DNA of 64,000 nucleotides from Lachnospiraceae bacterium (lineage in GTDB: Bacteria > Bacillota > Clostridia > Lachnospirales > Lachnospiraceae), in contig JAEEUS010000003.1 of NCBI GenBank assembly GCA_016290615.1, positions 1-64,000 on the forward strand. Reading direction: 5' to 3'. The position numbers and the translations under genes were made by a program. Positions 1 through 11,126 of the stretch are shown one piece after another; position 1 is the first letter of the stretch, and the number at the start of each line of letters is the position of its first letter. The notes beneath the pieces were generated by a model. The model was not told where the DNA came from. It saw only the letters and a program-made list of their open reading frames with translations, and ran no database searches.

Positions 1-392
1 CTGACGGATTTTTAAAGAATATGGAGAAGGGCTTGATAGAAGTTGCACCCCTTGCCTATATGAGAGGTCGCACTTTGGATAATGCGTATATAATCCTTGA
101 TGAGGCGCAGAATACAACACCGGCTCAGATGAAGATGTTCCTTACCCGTATAGGATTTGGCTCCAAGGTCATTGTAACTGGTGATGCAAGCCAGAAGGAT
201 CTTGCGCCGGGTCAGCAGTCAGGACTTGATGTGGCATTAAGAGTCCTTGGTAAGATCGACGGAATCGAGATGTGCAAACTGACCAGCAGAGATGTTGTAA
301 GACATCCGCTCGTTCAAAAGATTGTCAAAGCATATGAGGATTACGAGATAAAACAGAACAATCGTAACACTAAAAGGCATTCTGACAGATGA
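1..392 (+). CDS. PhoH family ATPase, 3' part only (gene starts upstream of window)
   Basis: Open frame runs in from the window edge: [51 protein letters not shown]...TGDASQKDL, typical PhoH Walker B/C-terminal region; followed by ybeY. Confidence 0.93.
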   Translation, partial: DGFLKNMEKGLIEVAPLAYMRGRTLDNAYIILDEAQNTTPAQMKMFLTRIGFGSKVIVTGDASQKDLAPGQQSGLDVALRVLGKIDGIEMCKLTSRDVVRHPLVQKIVKAYEDYEIKQNNRNTKRHSDR

Positions 393-892
393 AGATATAT
401 TTGGATAATACAACTGAAACTGAATTTGATTTTGATCATAACAAGGTGGCTGAAGCTGTCTGCAGAGAGGTGCTTGAACAGGAAAAATGTCCTTTTGACT
501 GTGAGATAAATATCACGATAACTGATAATGCAGATATAAGAGAGATAAACAAGCAGACCAGAGACATTGACAAAGAGACAGATGTTTTGTCTTTTCCGGG
601 ATTGTTTTTCGATGCGCCCGGAGTATTTGATGAAGATATGAAGGATGAAGCAGACTGCATAGATCCTGAAAACGGTCTGATCATTTTGGGAGATATAGTA
701 CTGTCCGCAGATAAGATATTTGCACAGGCTCAAGAATATGGGCACAGCGTAAAAAGGGAATATGCGTTTCTTATCGCTCACAGCATGCTGCATCTGTGCG
801 GATATGATCATATGGAGGAAGATGAAGCTGCTGTCATGGAGGAAAAACAACGTACTGTTCTTGACAGGCTGAACATTACCAGGGGGAATTAA
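389..892 (+). CDS. ybeY: Endoribonuclease/rRNA maturation factor YbeY
   Basis: Zinc motif [20 protein letters not shown] overlap with phoH. Confidence 0.95.
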   Translation: MKIYLDNTTETEFDFDHNKVAEAVCREVLEQEKCPFDCEINITITDNADIREINKQTRDIDKETDVLSFPGLFFDAPGVFDEDMKDEADCIDPENGLIILGDIVLSADKIFAQAQEYGHSVKREYAFLIAHSMLHLCGYDHMEEDEAAVMEEKQRTVLDRLNITRGN

Positions 893-893
893 A

Positions 894-2495
894 ATGGGAA
901 ACAAAAGATTGTTTGAATTCATAGAGTGTTTAAGCTTTCTGATATATTTTATAATCCTGTTTCGCAAGAGTGGCGCTGTAGGAGCCGGTATCTTGGGAGC
1001 GGCAATGATATTTTATTATCTCATATATGTGATATTCATCGATTGTGTCGGCAATACGCTCACTCGTCTTGTGGCATCAAGGCTGCATCGCGGGTTCAGG
1101 GACAATGCCAAAAGGATATTCGGTTATGTAATGCTCTATACTTTCCTTGCCGGTGCATTGATGATAATCATCTTTCTTACGATGTCCGGGTCCTTTTCAG
1201 ACATTCTGTTTAAGAACGGATGCGTCGGAAGTGTTATGACATTTCTTGGATTCCTGTTTTTTATCAATGCGTTTTCAAATAATATAAGGTGCTATTATGT
1301 TGGATGCGGTGGTCATATAATTATGACGATCGCTGATATTGCTTTTTGCATACTGCTTCCAATAGCCGCAATATTTGGTATAGATTTCTTTACTGAATAT
1401 GGTACCAAGGTGGCAGCGATAAAGAACAACGATATAATGGTCGGAGTTTATGCGGCAATAGGAGCCGTGCTGTTCATTGCACTGGCAATGCTAATAAGGC
1501 TATTGATACTGACTGTAGGTATCAGAAGCCTTATCAGACAGGAGCATTATTCGTTTAATGAGGTACGGAGTAAAGACGGATTTAGGACGTTCATGAGAAG
1601 CTTCCTTCCGGAATATGCAAAGGGTTTAAGAACAAAGATATTCCCTACAATAACAGTGTTCATGTGCCTTATGGTGTTTACACGAGTGAATTTTCAGCTT
1701 GGCGGAGTAGAGAATGAGATCTATACAAGGCTTGGATATATTGCCGGCCCCGGCATAGCTTTGCTGTTGTTTACCATAAAGCTGACAGGCGGATATATCT
1801 CACTGGTTTACGGTAAACTGAGGGTTAGCTACAAGAAAGAAGATCGAAAAGGTCTTATAGCACGTTATAACACATTTGCAAAGAATACATTTATCGTTAT
1901 TTTCCCTGCATTTGTATTCATGCTAGTCTTTTCAAAAGCTGTATGTACAGGCGTTTTTGCCTGTCAGGCAGAGGAGGCTTTTTCACTTGGACTGATAGCA
2001 TCATTCTGCTTCCTGTTCATGGCGCTTGACGGATTTTTTGATGCTGGACTAAGAGCCACGGGATATGATCTTGTTGCTTTCTTTGGAAATATGGCGGGAT
2101 TTCTAGTTGCGCTCATGTATATTTTGCTGTCTGGAAAGAATGGTGTAAAACCTACGTTCTTTCTAGTAGCGCTTCTTCTTAGCTTTATCACGGCTATGCT
2201 GATCCATGGATTCTACGCATTGAGTTATATAGGCATCAAGTATTATGATTTTGTGGCTAAGGCAGTAAAGGTGCTGATAGCAATCGCGCCAGTGTTTGTG
2301 ATAGAACTTATTCTGGTAAAAGTCATCACCATGCAGCCTCTCATAATAGTTATATCCGTACTGATAGGGTACGTGATCTACTGGACTGTTTTTGTTCTGG
2401 TACGAGGCTTAAATCAAAAGGAGATAGGAAATCTGCAGGGAACATTCATGTTCTATCCGTTTAGGTTCATTGCAGGGTTGTTTCATATAAGATAG
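894..2495 (+). CDS. Multi-pass membrane protein, MOP/MATE-polysaccharide flippase-like
   Basis: 533 aa with about 12-14 hydrophobic segments; flippase-like layout; family assignment by general resemblance only. Confidence 0.6.
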   Translation: MGNKRLFEFIECLSFLIYFIILFRKSGAVGAGILGAAMIFYYLIYVIFIDCVGNTLTRLVASRLHRGFRDNAKRIFGYVMLYTFLAGALMIIIFLTMSGSFSDILFKNGCVGSVMTFLGFLFFINAFSNNIRCYYVGCGGHIIMTIADIAFCILLPIAAIFGIDFFTEYGTKVAAIKNNDIMVGVYAAIGAVLFIALAMLIRLLILTVGIRSLIRQEHYSFNEVRSKDGFRTFMRSFLPEYAKGLRTKIFPTITVFMCLMVFTRVNFQLGGVENEIYTRLGYIAGPGIALLLFTIKLTGGYISLVYGKLRVSYKKEDRKGLIARYNTFAKNTFIVIFPAFVFMLVFSKAVCTGVFACQAEEAFSLGLIASFCFLFMALDGFFDAGLRATGYDLVAFFGNMAGFLVALMYILLSGKNGVKPTFFLVALLLSFITAMLIHGFYALSYIGIKYYDFVAKAVKVLIAIAPVFVIELILVKVITMQPLIIVISVLIGYVIYWTVFVLVRGLNQKEIGNLQGTFMFYPFRFIAGLFHIR

Positions 2496-2497
2496 AT

Positions 2498-4108
2498 ATG
2501 ATCAGAGTTAGTCAGATCAAAGTTGGAGTTGATATTCCTAAGGAACAGCATCTTGAGATCATAAGAAAAAAAGCTGCGAAAAAGCTCAGGCTTGATGTCG
2601 AGGCTATTTCTGTTATGAGCATTTTCAGAAGATCGATAGATGCAAGAAAAAACAGAGATATCTGTTTCGTATATTCAGTTGATATAAACCTATCTGATGA
2701 GGACAGGATACATACAAAGGATCCTGACATATCAAAGATCTCTGTAAGACGTTATTCATTCCCTTATAGTTGTGCTACTGAAATAACACAAGATCGTAGA
2801 CCTGTGATCATAGGCCTGGGCCCTGCCGGGTTGTTTTGCGCATATATGCTGGCAAAGGCCGGGTTTAGGCCAATAGTTTTTGAAAGAGGAAAGTGCATAG
2901 AAGACAGGACTAAGGACGTAGAAAACTTCTGGGAAGGTAATGAACTTGATACTTCTTCAAATGTTCAGTTTGGCGAAGGCGGGGCTGGAGCTTTCTCGGA
3001 TGGCAAACTCAATACACTGATCAAGGACAAGAATGGCGTCAACAAGGAAGTGTTAAGGATATTTGTTGATCACGGCGCCGATGAGGAAGTGCTGTATGAC
3101 AACAAACCGCACATAGGAACAGACAGACTGAAAGAAGTTGTTAAAAATATACGTGAATCGATCCTAAGCTATGGCGGAGAGATTCATTATCAGACATGCA
3201 TAGACAGGTTTGAATATGATGAAAACGGAATAAAGGCTGTGTATGCAGGTGACAGAGAGTTTAAGGCATACAACGTTGTCCTTGCAATAGGACACAGTGC
3301 AAGGGATACTTTTAAGATACTCAAAGATGGTCAGATACCGATGGAACCCAAGGCATTTGCTGTTGGCTTCAGAGTCATGCATCCGCAACATATAATAGAT
3401 AAGAATCAGTACGGCGAAGCATGTGATCTTTATGAACTCCCGGTCGCCAGTTACAAGCTCACATATCAGAGTAAGGAAAGAGGAGTTTATTCGTTCTGTA
3501 TGTGTCCTGGCGGATATGTTGTAAATGCGTCTTCCGAACAGCTTATGACTGCGGTAAACGGGATGAGCTATCATGACAGGGGATCCGGTGTCGCAAACAG
3601 CGCAGTCGTGGTTCAGGTAAATCCCGATGATTATGATGGCGATGATGTACTGTGCGGTCTTAAATTTCAAAGAGAGCTTGAAAAAAGAGCTTATGAATGT
3701 GGCGTCGGAAAGATCCCGGTGCAAAGATACGGTGACTTCAAGAAATCCGTAACAGGAAAAGATGATACAACGCGTAAGCTGAGTATCGAGCCTGAATGCA
3801 AAGGCGACTATGAATATTGTGAATTAAATGGTATAATGCCACAGGCGTTAAATGAGTGCTTTATTGAAGGCATGGAAGATTTCGGACATAAGATCAAGGA
3901 TTTTAATGACGGAAATACAATTATGGCAGGTATTGAGAGCAGGACTTCTTCGCCGGTACGAATCATAAGAGACAGCAAAGGCATGTCAAAGATAGCAGGG
4001 CTTTTCCCATGCGGAGAAGGAGCTGGATATGCCGGCGGTATTACAAGTGCCGCAATGGACGGGATATATATTGCCGAAAGGATCGCGGCAAGGATTATGG
4101 GAGAATAG
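2498..4108 (+). CDS. NAD(P)/FAD-dependent dehydrogenase (HI0933/YhiN-like uncharacterised FAD-utilising family)
   Basis: RRPVIIGLGPAGLFCAYMLAKAGFRPIVFERG dinucleotide-binding motif; C-terminal FPCGEGAGYAGGITSAAMDG. Confidence 0.88.
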   Translation: MIRVSQIKVGVDIPKEQHLEIIRKKAAKKLRLDVEAISVMSIFRRSIDARKNRDICFVYSVDINLSDEDRIHTKDPDISKISVRRYSFPYSCATEITQDRRPVIIGLGPAGLFCAYMLAKAGFRPIVFERGKCIEDRTKDVENFWEGNELDTSSNVQFGEGGAGAFSDGKLNTLIKDKNGVNKEVLRIFVDHGADEEVLYDNKPHIGTDRLKEVVKNIRESILSYGGEIHYQTCIDRFEYDENGIKAVYAGDREFKAYNVVLAIGHSARDTFKILKDGQIPMEPKAFAVGFRVMHPQHIIDKNQYGEACDLYELPVASYKLTYQSKERGVYSFCMCPGGYVVNASSEQLMTAVNGMSYHDRGSGVANSAVVVQVNPDDYDGDDVLCGLKFQRELEKRAYECGVGKIPVQRYGDFKKSVTGKDDTTRKLSIEPECKGDYEYCELNGIMPQALNECFIEGMEDFGHKIKDFNDGNTIMAGIESRTSSPVRIIRDSKGMSKIAGLFPCGEGAGYAGGITSAAMDGIYIAERIAARIMGE

Positions 4109-4114
4109 ATTATT

Positions 4115-4990
4115 ATGGAAAATTACCGTGAAGCAATCAAAGACAAGCAGAGAATTGTCATAAAGATAGGATCTTCATCGCTTCAGCATCCCGAAACGGG
4201 AGATCTTGACTATACAAAACTGGATGTTCTTGTCAGAGAATTGTGCAATTTAAGAAACCAGGGCAAGGATGTTGTTCTTGTAAGTTCGGGTGCCATTGCT
4301 GTAGGTAAAAAAGCGATTGGAAAACATGCTGTAATACTTGAGAGCAAGAAGATGGGATTTAAGCAGGCATGTGCGGCTATCGGACAGGCAAGGCTTATGA
4401 TGACATATCAGAAGCTGTTTGCTGAGTATAATCAGATAGCAGCTCAGATTCTGATGACTAAGAATATCCTTACGGATGAGGTTAACAGAACAAATGCGTT
4501 TAACACATTTACAGAGCTTTTAAGGCTCGGTGTTATCCCTATAGTAAATGAAAACGATACGGTATCGACTTATGAGATACTTCTTGATGATGATGATGTG
4601 CTCATCGGTGATAATGATACTCTCAGTGCTATCGTTGCAAGTCTGATAAATGCGGATCTTCTCATACTTCTTTCAGATATCGACGGATTATATACAGATG
4701 ATCCGAGAAAGAATCCTGATTCGAAATTCATTGAATTTGTCGACAGACTCGATGAAAAATACATGAATATGGGTAAGGAATCTACAGGTTCGAGTGTGGG
4801 AACGGGTGGCATGAATACCAAGATGAAGGCTGCCAAGATAGCAACAAGCGCCGGAGCAGACATGATAATAGCCAACAGCAAGGATATACGCATCATTCAT
4901 CGCATAATGGACGGAAGAAATATAGGAACGTTCTTTGCAGCACATGAAGACAAGAATTTCAATGTTGTTGATTTTATCAATAACCTGTAG
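4115..4990 (+). CDS. proB: Glutamate 5-kinase
   Basis: VIKIGSSSLQ, LVSSGAIAVG, NENDTVST, GTGGMNTKMKAAKIA motifs; proA nearby. Confidence 0.95.
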   Translation: MENYREAIKDKQRIVIKIGSSSLQHPETGDLDYTKLDVLVRELCNLRNQGKDVVLVSSGAIAVGKKAIGKHAVILESKKMGFKQACAAIGQARLMMTYQKLFAEYNQIAAQILMTKNILTDEVNRTNAFNTFTELLRLGVIPIVNENDTVSTYEILLDDDDVLIGDNDTLSAIVASLINADLLILLSDIDGLYTDDPRKNPDSKFIEFVDRLDEKYMNMGKESTGSSVGTGGMNTKMKAAKIATSAGADMIIANSKDIRIIHRIMDGRNIGTFFAAHEDKNFNVVDFINNL

Positions 4991-4998
4991 GTATCTGT

Positions 4999-5214
4999 AT
5001 GAACATGAATGAAAGAATAGCTCGTATAAACGAGCTGTATCATAAATCAAAAGGTGAAGGTCTTACTCCCGAGGAGAAAGAAGAACAGGCAAAGTTAAGA
5101 AGAGAATATATCGACAGCATCAAGAATAATCTCAGATCTCAGCTTGACAATATCAATATTCAGAATGAGGACGGGAGCATAACCAATCTTGGAAAGAAAT
5201 TCGGAAACAAATAA
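4999..5214 (+). CDS. DUF896 (YnzC/UPF0291-like) protein
   Basis: 71 aa, RIARINELYHKSKGEGLTPEEKEEQAKLRREYIDSIKNNLRSQLDNI. Confidence 0.92.
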   Translation: MNMNERIARINELYHKSKGEGLTPEEKEEQAKLRREYIDSIKNNLRSQLDNINIQNEDGSITNLGKKFGNK

Positions 5215-5764
5215 GAATATAAATCGCAAAAACTCACTTGCGAAGCGAAACCGGCTGTTGCCCGATGAGATAGAAAAGATGAGTCAGATGATATATCAGA
5301 GACTCACAGGCATGGATGAATATGAGCTGTGCGGCGACATTCTTGTATATGCTTCATTTGGCAGTGAAGTCGTTACAGACAAAATCATAGATCATGCTAT
5401 TTTGATGAATAAAAATGTATATCTACCCAGGGTTAACGGAAACGATATGGACTTTTATCTGATTGCATCAAGAGATGAGCTTGAAGAGGGATCGTGGCAT
5501 ATACCAGAACCAAAGCCTGATGCGTGCAACCTGTTCAATTCAAACGCTAATGCTCTTGTTATAATGCCTCTAGTTGCATTTGACAGAAATGGAGACAGAA
5601 TAGGCTATGGCAGAGGCTATTATGACAGGTTCCTTGCGAAGCATTTGACAGGAACAAAGATAGGCCTGGCTTATTCTTTGCAGGAGTGCGAAATAGAAAG
5701 CGAAGATACTGATATAAAAATGGATTATGTAGTTACGGAAAAAGAGATCATCGAAACCGTATAG
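5189..5764 (+). CDS. 5-formyltetrahydrofolate cyclo-ligase
   Basis: VIMPLVAFDRNGDRIGYGRGYYDRFLAK signature; exact start uncertain because of 26-nt overlap with DUF896 gene. Confidence 0.92.
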   Translation: MERNSETNKNINRKNSLAKRNRLLPDEIEKMSQMIYQRLTGMDEYELCGDILVYASFGSEVVTDKIIDHAILMNKNVYLPRVNGNDMDFYLIASRDELEEGSWHIPEPKPDACNLFNSNANALVIMPLVAFDRNGDRIGYGRGYYDRFLAKHLTGTKIGLAYSLQECEIESEDTDIKMDYVVTEKEIIETV

Positions 5765-5776
5765 AAAGGAATAGCA

Positions 5777-7024
5777 ATGACTGATTTTAAATATATTTCC
5801 AAGATAGCAACAGAAGCAAAATACTGCATGAATGATCTTGATACGGAAAAGAAAAATGAAGTATTACGTGCAGTTGCAAATAATCTGGTTGCTGATAGTC
5901 AAACAATACTTAAGGCGAATGATCTGGATATGGAAAAAGCTGTTGCTGCCGGTATGAACGAAGGAAGACTGGACAGATTAAAGCTTACCGATGCTCGTAT
6001 CGAATCAATGGCTGAAGGCGTAAGACAGGTTGCTGATCTTGATGATCCTATCGGGCGCATACTCGATACACATACTCACGCAAACGGCATGAAGATAACG
6101 AAAGTATCCACTCCGTTTGGTGTAGTTGGCATTATATATGAAAACAGACCGAATGTAACCGCTGATGCTTGGGCTCTTACGTTTAAAGCTGGAAATGTTG
6201 TCATACTAAAGGGTGCAGGTGATGCCCTGAATTCGAATATGGCTATAACAGATTGCATTCAAAGAACTCTTAGACAATGCAATGTGGATGAAAATGTTAT
6301 CATCCTGATCAAGGATACAGACAGGGCTGTTACAACTGAATTTATGAAGCAGAAGAGTTTTGTGGATGTACTCATCCCAAGAGGCGGTGCAGGACTTATT
6401 AAAACGGTAGTAGAAAACAGTCTTATCCCTGTTATTGAGACTGGAACCGGTAACTGTCATATCTATGTGGATGAGGATTTTGACCTTGATTTAGCTCTTA
6501 ATATCATATACAATGCCAAAACTCAGAGAATAGGAGTATGCAATGCAGCTGAAAGCTTAGTAGTAAACAGAAAAGCTAGCGAAAAGCTTCTTCCTGCCAT
6601 GGAGGAAAAGCTGGCACAAAAGAATGTTGAACTGAGAGCGGATGATGACTCTTTAAGTCACTTGACTAATGCAGTCAAGGCGACTGAAGAAGATTTCTAT
6701 ACTGAATATCTGGACTATATAATGTCTATTAAGACTGTTGATACAATCGACGAAGCGATAAGACACATAAATGAGCACAGTACAGGACATTCCGAATGTA
6801 TCATCAGCAATAACAAAGAAAACATCGCAAGGTTTGAAAAAGAGATAGATTCCGCTTGTGTTTATGCTAATGTTTCAACAAGATTCTCTGACGGCTTTGA
6901 GTTCGGACTTGGAGCCGAGATAGGTATAAGTACACAGAAACTGCATGCACGAGGCCCTATGGGACTGAATGAACTTACTACATACAAATACATAATAGAA
7001 GGCAACGGCCAGGTAAGAGGATGA
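5777..7024 (+). CDS. proA: Gamma-glutamyl phosphate reductase
   Basis: FGVVGIIYENRPNVTADA, LIPRGGAGLI, IGVCNAAESLVV motifs. Confidence 0.96.
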   Translation: MTDFKYISKIATEAKYCMNDLDTEKKNEVLRAVANNLVADSQTILKANDLDMEKAVAAGMNEGRLDRLKLTDARIESMAEGVRQVADLDDPIGRILDTHTHANGMKITKVSTPFGVVGIIYENRPNVTADAWALTFKAGNVVILKGAGDALNSNMAITDCIQRTLRQCNVDENVIILIKDTDRAVTTEFMKQKSFVDVLIPRGGAGLIKTVVENSLIPVIETGTGNCHIYVDEDFDLDLALNIIYNAKTQRIGVCNAAESLVVNRKASEKLLPAMEEKLAQKNVELRADDDSLSHLTNAVKATEEDFYTEYLDYIMSIKTVDTIDEAIRHINEHSTGHSECIISNNKENIARFEKEIDSACVYANVSTRFSDGFEFGLGAEIGISTQKLHARGPMGLNELTTYKYIIEGNGQVRG

Positions 7025-8424
7025 CAAGTAACGAAACACAGATACAACTTGAATATATCGACAAGGTTAAAAAGATAGTCGAGCTTAAGGCACAGGATCT
7101 TAAGAGACCTCTTAAAGCATGTGTGACAACATTCGGATGTCAGATGAATGCGAAAGACAGCGAGAAACTCTGTGGAATCCTAATGGAATGCGGATTTGAG
7201 CTTGAAGTCGATGAGCAGAAGGCCGATCTTGTAATGATGAATACATGTACAATAAGAGACAATGCAAACCAGAAGGTTTACGGTCATCTTGGCGTACTTC
7301 ATCATATGAAAAAGAAGAACAAAGATATCAAGATAGCTCTCTGCGGATGCATGATGCAGGAGAAGAGCGTTATCGAAAAGCTTAAGGAAAGCTATCGATT
7401 TGTTGATCTTGTTTTCGGCACTCACAACATATTTAAATTTGCTGAACTTCTTTACAGGATGTATACCGAAGAAGGTATGATAATCGATATCTGGGAATCG
7501 ACTCCGGAGATAGTTGAAGATCTTCCTACAGTAAGGAAATACAGTTTTAAATCCGGTGTGAATATTATGTTCGGCTGCAATAATTTCTGTACCTACTGTA
7601 TCGTTCCTTATGTAAGAGGCAGAGAAAGAAGCCGTGAACCAGAGGATATAATTAGGGAGATCAAGAAGCTTGTTGCCGACGGCGTGGTTGAAGTCATGCT
7701 TCTTGGACAGAATGTTAATTCATACGGTAAAGGACTTGACGAACCAATATCATTTGCACAACTTTTAAAACGTGTAGAAGAGATTGAAGGCCTTGAAAGG
7801 ATAAGGTTCATGACTTCTCATCCCAAGGATCTTTCGGATGAGCTTATCGAAACGATGGCAACTTCAAAGAAGATATGCAGACATCTGCATCTTCCGCTTC
7901 AGTCTGGTTCAAACAGAATACTGAAAGCCATGAACAGGAGATATACCAAGGAGAGTTATCTCGCATTAGTTGAAAAGATAAGAGACAGGATCCCTGACAT
8001 AGCTATCAGTACCGATATCATCGTAGGATTTCCCGGAGAAACCGAGCAAGACGTTGATGATACTATCGATGTTGTTATAAAGAGCGGATTTGAAAACGCT
8101 TTTACATTCATATATTCGAAAAGAACAGGTACCCCTGCAGCCGATATGGAACAGTGCGATGAAAGCTTTGTTAAGGAACAGTTTGACAGAGTGCTCAAGA
8201 CAGTACAGGAAACTGCACGATCAAAAGTAGGCGGACTTGAGGGAAGTATCTGCAGAGTCTTGGTTGAAGAAAAGAATGAACATGAAGAAGGCATGATGAC
8301 GGGTAGGATGAGCAACAATGTCATGGTTCATTTTAAGGGAGACGAATCACTCATAGGCAAGATCGTCGATGTAAGACTCATTCAATCCAAAGGTTTCTAT
8401 TATTTTGGCGAAGAGGTTGTATAA
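7021..8424 (+). CDS. miaB: tRNA-2-methylthio-N6-dimethylallyladenosine synthase MiaB
   Basis: TFGCQMNAKDSE; radical SAM GCNNFCTYCIVPYVRGRERSR; TRAM domain; ATGA overlap with proA. Confidence 0.96.
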   Translation: MTSNETQIQLEYIDKVKKIVELKAQDLKRPLKACVTTFGCQMNAKDSEKLCGILMECGFELEVDEQKADLVMMNTCTIRDNANQKVYGHLGVLHHMKKKNKDIKIALCGCMMQEKSVIEKLKESYRFVDLVFGTHNIFKFAELLYRMYTEEGMIIDIWESTPEIVEDLPTVRKYSFKSGVNIMFGCNNFCTYCIVPYVRGRERSREPEDIIREIKKLVADGVVEVMLLGQNVNSYGKGLDEPISFAQLLKRVEEIEGLERIRFMTSHPKDLSDELIETMATSKKICRHLHLPLQSGSNRILKAMNRRYTKESYLALVEKIRDRIPDIAISTDIIVGFPGETEQDVDDTIDVVIKSGFENAFTFIYSKRTGTPAADMEQCDESFVKEQFDRVLKTVQETARSKVGGLEGSICRVLVEEKNEHEEGMMTGRMSNNVMVHFKGDESLIGKIVDVRLIQSKGFYYFGEEVV

Positions 8425-8426
8425 CA

Positions 8427-11111
8427 TTGCACATTAAGGACATTGATTTAGAAAAATTATCTCCAATGATGAAGGAGTATGTAAAGACCAAGGAAGAAGT
8501 CGGAACCGACTGCTTCCTCTTTTACAGACTCGGTGACTTCTATGAACTGTTCTTTGAGGATGCGGAAGTATGCAGCAGAGAGCTTGAGATAACTCTTACT
8601 GGAAAGTTGTGCGGACTTGACGAACGTGCACCGATGTGCGGTGTTCCGTATCATGCTGTTGATACGTATGTTAACAGACTTATTAAGAAGGGGTATAAGG
8701 TTGCCATATGTGAGCAGGTGGAGGATCCTAAGCTTGCTAAAGGTCTTGTTAAAAGAGAGATAACCCAGATCATCACTCCCGGAACAAATACCCGTTCTGC
8801 ACTTTTGGATGACAACAGCAATAACTATATATTCAGCATATGCTACATGGGCGAAAAGAACGGTATAGCGATGGCTGACGTTACTACCGGTGATTTTTTG
8901 CTCACGGAAGTAAACGATATCAAATCCCTGATGGATGAGATATATAAGTATTCTCCCAGCGAGATTGTCTGCAACGAGGCTTTTATGGTCTGCGGAATAG
9001 ATCTTGAGGAGATCAGACACAGAGTGGGATGCCTTATTTCTGCTCTTGAACCTCATTATTATGATGATGACAGATGCAGGAAAACGCTTCTTAACCATTT
9101 TAAGGTTAACAGCATAAGCGGTCTTGGCATAGAAGATTTCCCTCACGGAGTTACGGCTGCGGGGGCTCTTTTTATGTATCTGACCGAACTTCAAAAGTGT
9201 GATCTTGGCCATTTCACACATATATATCCCTATGTATGTGACAGATATATGCTCATAGATTCTTCGACAAGAAGGAATCTGGAGCTTACTGAAACGATGC
9301 GTGATAAACAGCGCAGAGGAAGCCTTGTCTGGATACTTGACAAGACAAAAACTGCAATGGGAGCAAGGATGATCAACAGCTATCTTCGCCAGCCGCTCTT
9401 GAGCAAAGACGAGATAGAAAAAAGACTTGATGCTGTTGAGGCATTCTGCAAGGAGCCTGTTGAAAGGGATGAGATAAGAGAATATCTCAATGCTGTTTAT
9501 GATCTGGAAAGACTGATAGGCAAGGTAAGCTATAAATCGATAAAGCCTATCGACATGATCGCATTAAAGAATTCACTGGCGGTCCTGCCTTATGTAAAGA
9601 TGATCACATCCGGATTTGAGAGTGAGCTGATAAGACAGATAAGTGAAGGCATTGATGAGCTTAGGGATATCTGCACTCTTATCGATGAAGCCATACTTGA
9701 AGAGCCCTCAATGAACCTTAAGGACGGAGGGATCATAAAGGATGGATATTCCGAGGATATAGACAGATTAAAAGCCGCTAAAAGAGACGGAAAACAGTGG
9801 CTTGCCGAACTTGAGTCAAGTGAAAAGGAAAGAACCGGTATACCTAATCTGAGGATAAAATACAACCATGTATTTGGATACTTCTTTGAAGTGACCAATT
9901 CATATACAGGTCTGATTCCCGATGACTTTATAAGAAAACAGACTCTGACTAATGCAGAGCGTTTCTCAACAGAAAAGCTCAAAGAACTTGAAGACGTAAT
10001 ATTAAACAGTGAAGAGAGGCTTGTAAATCTCGAGTATGAGATATTCTGCGAAATAAGAGAAAAGATCGCATCAGAGCTTGACAGGATACAAGGCAGTGCT
10101 AAGGCGATAGCTACACTTGATGCATTATGCTCATTTGCGATCGTTGCCGAGAGAAATGATTATGTAAGACCAAAACTCAACACAAAAGGTGTCATAAAGA
10201 TAGAAAACGGCAGACATCCCGTTGTTGAAAAGATGATCGATCATGATATGTTCATACCGAACGATACTCTTTTGGATAATTCAAAGAATCTGATATCGAT
10301 AATCACTGGACCCAACATGGCCGGAAAATCGACATATATGAGGCAGACTGCACTCATTGTGCTGATGGCTCAGATAGGATCTTTTGTTCCTGCGACAAGC
10401 GCAGATATCGGGATAGTGGACAGGATATTTACCAGAGTCGGTGCAAGCGATGATCTTGCCAGCGGACAGTCCACGTTCATGGTCGAGATGAACGAGGTTT
10501 CAAATATTCTGAGGAATGCTACCAGCAACAGTCTCCTTATTCTCGACGAGATTGGTAGAGGTACATCTACATTTGACGGACTCTCTATTGCATGGGCAGT
10601 TGTTGAACATATTTCCAATACAAAGCTTTTAGGCGCAAAGACTCTGTTCGCGACTCACTATCATGAGCTTACTGAACTTGAAGGCAGAATGAGCAACGTC
10701 AAGAACTTCTCTATAGCAGTCAAGGAACAGGGTGATGATATCATCTTCTTAAGAAAGATCGTAAAGGGCGGTGCCGACAAGTCATACGGCATACAGGTGG
10801 CAAAGCTTGCCGGTGTACCGGATATGGTTATAGACAGGGCCAAGGAGATAGTAAATCAGCTAGTCGATAATGATATCATAGAAAAGATTCAGTCAATAGA
10901 AATAAAGAATACAAACAATGCAAAGAAAGTTAAAGTGGAGCACCTGGACGAAGTCGACCTTTCACAGATGTCACTGTTTGATACTGTAAAGGATGAAGAT
11001 ATCATAGAGGAATTAAAGAGCCTTGATATTACAGCTATGACACCGCTAGATGCCATGAACACACTTTATAAACTTCAGAACAAATTAAACAACCGTTTTT
11101 CATTTGATTAG
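8427..11111 (+). CDS. mutS: DNA mismatch repair protein MutS (TTG start)
   Basis: MSPMMKEY-type N-terminus with FYRLGDFYE; ITGPNMAGKSTYMRQ Walker A; DEIGRGTSTFDG. Confidence 0.97.
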   Translation: MHIKDIDLEKLSPMMKEYVKTKEEVGTDCFLFYRLGDFYELFFEDAEVCSRELEITLTGKLCGLDERAPMCGVPYHAVDTYVNRLIKKGYKVAICEQVEDPKLAKGLVKREITQIITPGTNTRSALLDDNSNNYIFSICYMGEKNGIAMADVTTGDFLLTEVNDIKSLMDEIYKYSPSEIVCNEAFMVCGIDLEEIRHRVGCLISALEPHYYDDDRCRKTLLNHFKVNSISGLGIEDFPHGVTAAGALFMYLTELQKCDLGHFTHIYPYVCDRYMLIDSSTRRNLELTETMRDKQRRGSLVWILDKTKTAMGARMINSYLRQPLLSKDEIEKRLDAVEAFCKEPVERDEIREYLNAVYDLERLIGKVSYKSIKPIDMIALKNSLAVLPYVKMITSGFESELIRQISEGIDELRDICTLIDEAILEEPSMNLKDGGIIKDGYSEDIDRLKAAKRDGKQWLAELESSEKERTGIPNLRIKYNHVFGYFFEVTNSYTGLIPDDFIRKQTLTNAERFSTEKLKELEDVILNSEERLVNLEYEIFCEIREKIASELDRIQGSAKAIATLDALCSFAIVAERNDYVRPKLNTKGVIKIENGRHPVVEKMIDHDMFIPNDTLLDNSKNLISIITGPNMAGKSTYMRQTALIVLMAQIGSFVPATSADIGIVDRIFTRVGASDDLASGQSTFMVEMNEVSNILRNATSNSLLILDEIGRGTSTFDGLSIAWAVVEHISNTKLLGAKTLFATHYHELTELEGRMSNVKNFSIAVKEQGDDIIFLRKIVKGGADKSYGIQVAKLAGVPDMVIDRAKEIVNQLVDNDIIEKIQSIEIKNTNNAKKVKVEHLDEVDLSQMSLFDTVKDEDIIEELKSLDITAMTPLDAMNTLYKLQNKLNNRFSFD

Positions 11112-11126
11112 GATTAAGGGGAAAAG

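Noticed and set aside
341-967. 208-aa minus-strand ORF over ybeY
   Set aside because: Antisense to ybeY and the flippase start; composition typical of a shadow ORF.
8457-9221. 254-aa minus-strand ORF antisense to mutS
   Set aside because: Lies wholly within well-supported mutS coding sequence, no recognisable protein features or RBS; shadow ORF.
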